Assembly (NCBI GenBank): GCA_905221605.1
Contig: CAJNDS010002614.1
Span: 1-27,500 of the forward strand
Direction: 5' to 3'
DNA from: Symbiodinium natans
Taxonomy: Eukaryota; Sar; Dinophyceae; Suessiales; Symbiodiniaceae
DNA length: 27,500 nt
Below are positions 26,406-27,500 of the stretch, one piece after another. Position 1 is the first letter of the stretch, and each line of letters starts with the position of its first letter. The notes under the pieces were generated by a model that made no database searches, was not told the DNA's origin, and saw nothing but the letters and a program-made list of their open reading frames with translations. Both the position numbers and the translations under genes were made by a program.

Positions 26406-26536
26406 CCCCATTGTCTTCACTGCTTTCACCTTCTCAAACTCTCGCCCCGAGGCCTCCGCCTCCTCCGCCTCCTCCGCGCCCTCCGCCACCATAGCTTTGC
26501 CGGCCTCGGCCACCTCCGCCTGCACTGTGAAGCTCT
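26406..26536 (-). CDS. Low-complexity Ala/Glu or Gly-rich coding-like segment
   Basis: After TTCCTTAG| one minus frame reads FTVQAEVAEAGKAMVAEGAE then an EEAEEAEASGREFEKVKAVK acidic helix, with a donor-like GGGG|GTGGGA. The next frame gives a Gly/Arg-rich GGGGRGRQSYGGGGRGG of the kind seen at the ends of RNA-binding proteins. The GCC/GGC triplet expansion makes either possible. Confidence 0.3.
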
Positions 26537-27129
26537 CTAAGGAACATGCGGAGCATACTGTACTGGCCAGCAAAAACCATCAAAGAACTCCTTGTTGATA
26601 CCATGGCAGGGCCTTGAGCGCAATCTGAGAAAATGTTGGTTTGGCCAACATGTTCCAAAGCCTTGCCAACAAAACAAAACAGTACGGTTTTGGGAATATG
26701 GCTGGTCCTGGTCTCATCTCAAAAAAGTTGGCCACATTTTTTGCTCATATCCGGCCATGCTAAAAAATTGCCCACACCCCTTCACCAAAAGCCATTTTGG
26801 GTGGTCATAAGGTCTGTTGAATTCTGGCTACGTGAGCTGCGTTGTCTCAAAGTTTCGGCGTTTTGACAGCAACACATTGGGACACAACAACAACCTCGCT
26901 CTATAACAAATGAAACATGCGCTGATGTCCCAATGGATTGCGCTTACAATTCCACAAAAGCCAAGAAAGAATGACAAGCTCTTCATCGTCGAAAGAATCC
27001 TCACTAGCCTTCAGAAACAAAACGAACTGCCTTTACTTTCTTTGACAGGTCTATAGTAGAGCGCCATGCACTCAAAAGGACAGCGAGGAAGAAAAGGAAA
27101 GAGCCTCGTTGTGGGCGATATATGGAAAC
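26537..27129. other. No gene seen
   Basis: A more AT-rich tract (26640-26810) with TTGGCCA, GGCCACATTTTTT and GCCATTTTGG patches and no biased frame. See the note on a spliced-leader-like 11-mer at 26790. Confidence 0.4.
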
Positions 27130-27459
27130 TCATGGTTTTTGGCTGCTGACAGGCTCCGAGTGCTGCAAATTACAGCGCTTCTGGGCTGTTGATCCGCATG
27201 CTGTAAACTACCACATTTCTGGCCTGGGCTTCGAAGGCTGCAAATAAGTGTTTGGCTGTTGGCGAGCTCCGAATGCCGTAACAGCAGGTCGAACTAGGGC
27301 TTGAAGAGGTGCTTTGAATCAATACATCTGCACACGTACGGGCGGCTTGATACAGGCTCCTGAATGCTGTAGCATGCAGCCGTTTTGGGCTGTTGATTAG
27401 CTCGCAAAGATGCCCAATAACAGCATCGCTGGGCGTTGTCAATTTCAAGCTTTGTAGGT
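27130..27459. repeat. Degenerate repeat of GGCTGTTG...GAATGCTGTAA units
   Basis: Diverged units of the form GGCTGTTGA...GCTCCGAATGCTGTAA...ACAGC recur near 27139, 27183, 27251, 27345 and 27387. The copies are well diverged, so this is an old array. The minus-strand frame at 27170-27481 (103 codons) runs through the units and is probably not a gene. Confidence 0.55.
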
Positions 27460-27460
27460 A

Positions 27461-27500
27461 ATGTTGGTAGAGTGTCTGCAATGTTGGTAGAGTGTCTGCG
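27461..27500 (+). repeat. 20-bp tandem array running off the window
   Basis: ATGTTGGTAGAGTGTCTGC at 27461-27479 repeats exactly at 27481-27499. The array probably continues past the end. Confidence 0.85.

Noticed and set aside
1-27500. CRISPR arrays, bacterial operons, rRNA genes or viral genes
   Set aside because: No repeat-spacer pattern, no ribosome binding sites before ORFs, and no conserved rRNA or capsid/polymerase motifs were seen. The tandem arrays lack spacers.

Overview
The window looks like nuclear DNA of a dinoflagellate, probably a Symbiodiniaceae-type alga. This rests on an intronless pentatricopeptide (PPR) gene of the organelle-targeted eukaryotic kind, many short exon-like segments with G/C-ending codons bounded by pyrimidine-AG acceptors and GT (possibly GC) donors, TTTAGGG telomere-type repeats inside the sequence, and abundant microsatellites and private tandem arrays. 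There are no bacterial operons, ribosome binding sites, rRNA or convincing tRNA genes. The genus is inference.

Only one gene is certain: a 604-residue PPR protein on the minus strand at 8534-10348. The other coding calls are exons or chains of exons that I read by eye from codon bias, residue composition, splice-like borders and phase agreement. One caution applies to all of them. A G/C-ending reading frame always has an antisense frame with the same third positions, so strand was decided from splice borders and residue composition and can be wrong for isolated exons.

Layout. 1-2760: no firm gene, two short tandem duplications, one degenerate minus frame and a G/C-homopolymer-rich tandem array (about 1564-2760). 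2761-5360: almost empty, one candidate exon. 5361-6733: copy A of a repeat element built of GTTGGGCACTCC-type units. 6734-8533: one exon candidate and a broken PPR-like fragment. 8534-10348: the PPR gene. 10858-12607: coding-like segments on both strands, including a plus-strand exon chain at 12140-12607. 13086-17519: scattered, mostly minus-strand exon candidates. 17520-24492: a run of minus-strand multi-exon gene candidates arranged head to tail (A, 17520-18820; B, 19397-20172; C, 21031-22560 and perhaps to 23661; D, 23774-24492). 20549-21044: copy B of the repeat element, inverted relative to copy A and lying between genes B and C. 25037-26536: more minus-strand exons. 27130-27500: degenerate repeats and a 20-bp tandem array running off the end.

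The most interesting structural signal is the pair of repeat elements. The two copies are inverted relative to each other and about 14 kb apart. They share near-unique edges of 23 and 26 identical bases, while the array between the edges differs in length and arrangement. The proteins predicted for genes A-D are not recognised, so no pathway can be assigned. The PPR protein is likely to act on organellar RNA.
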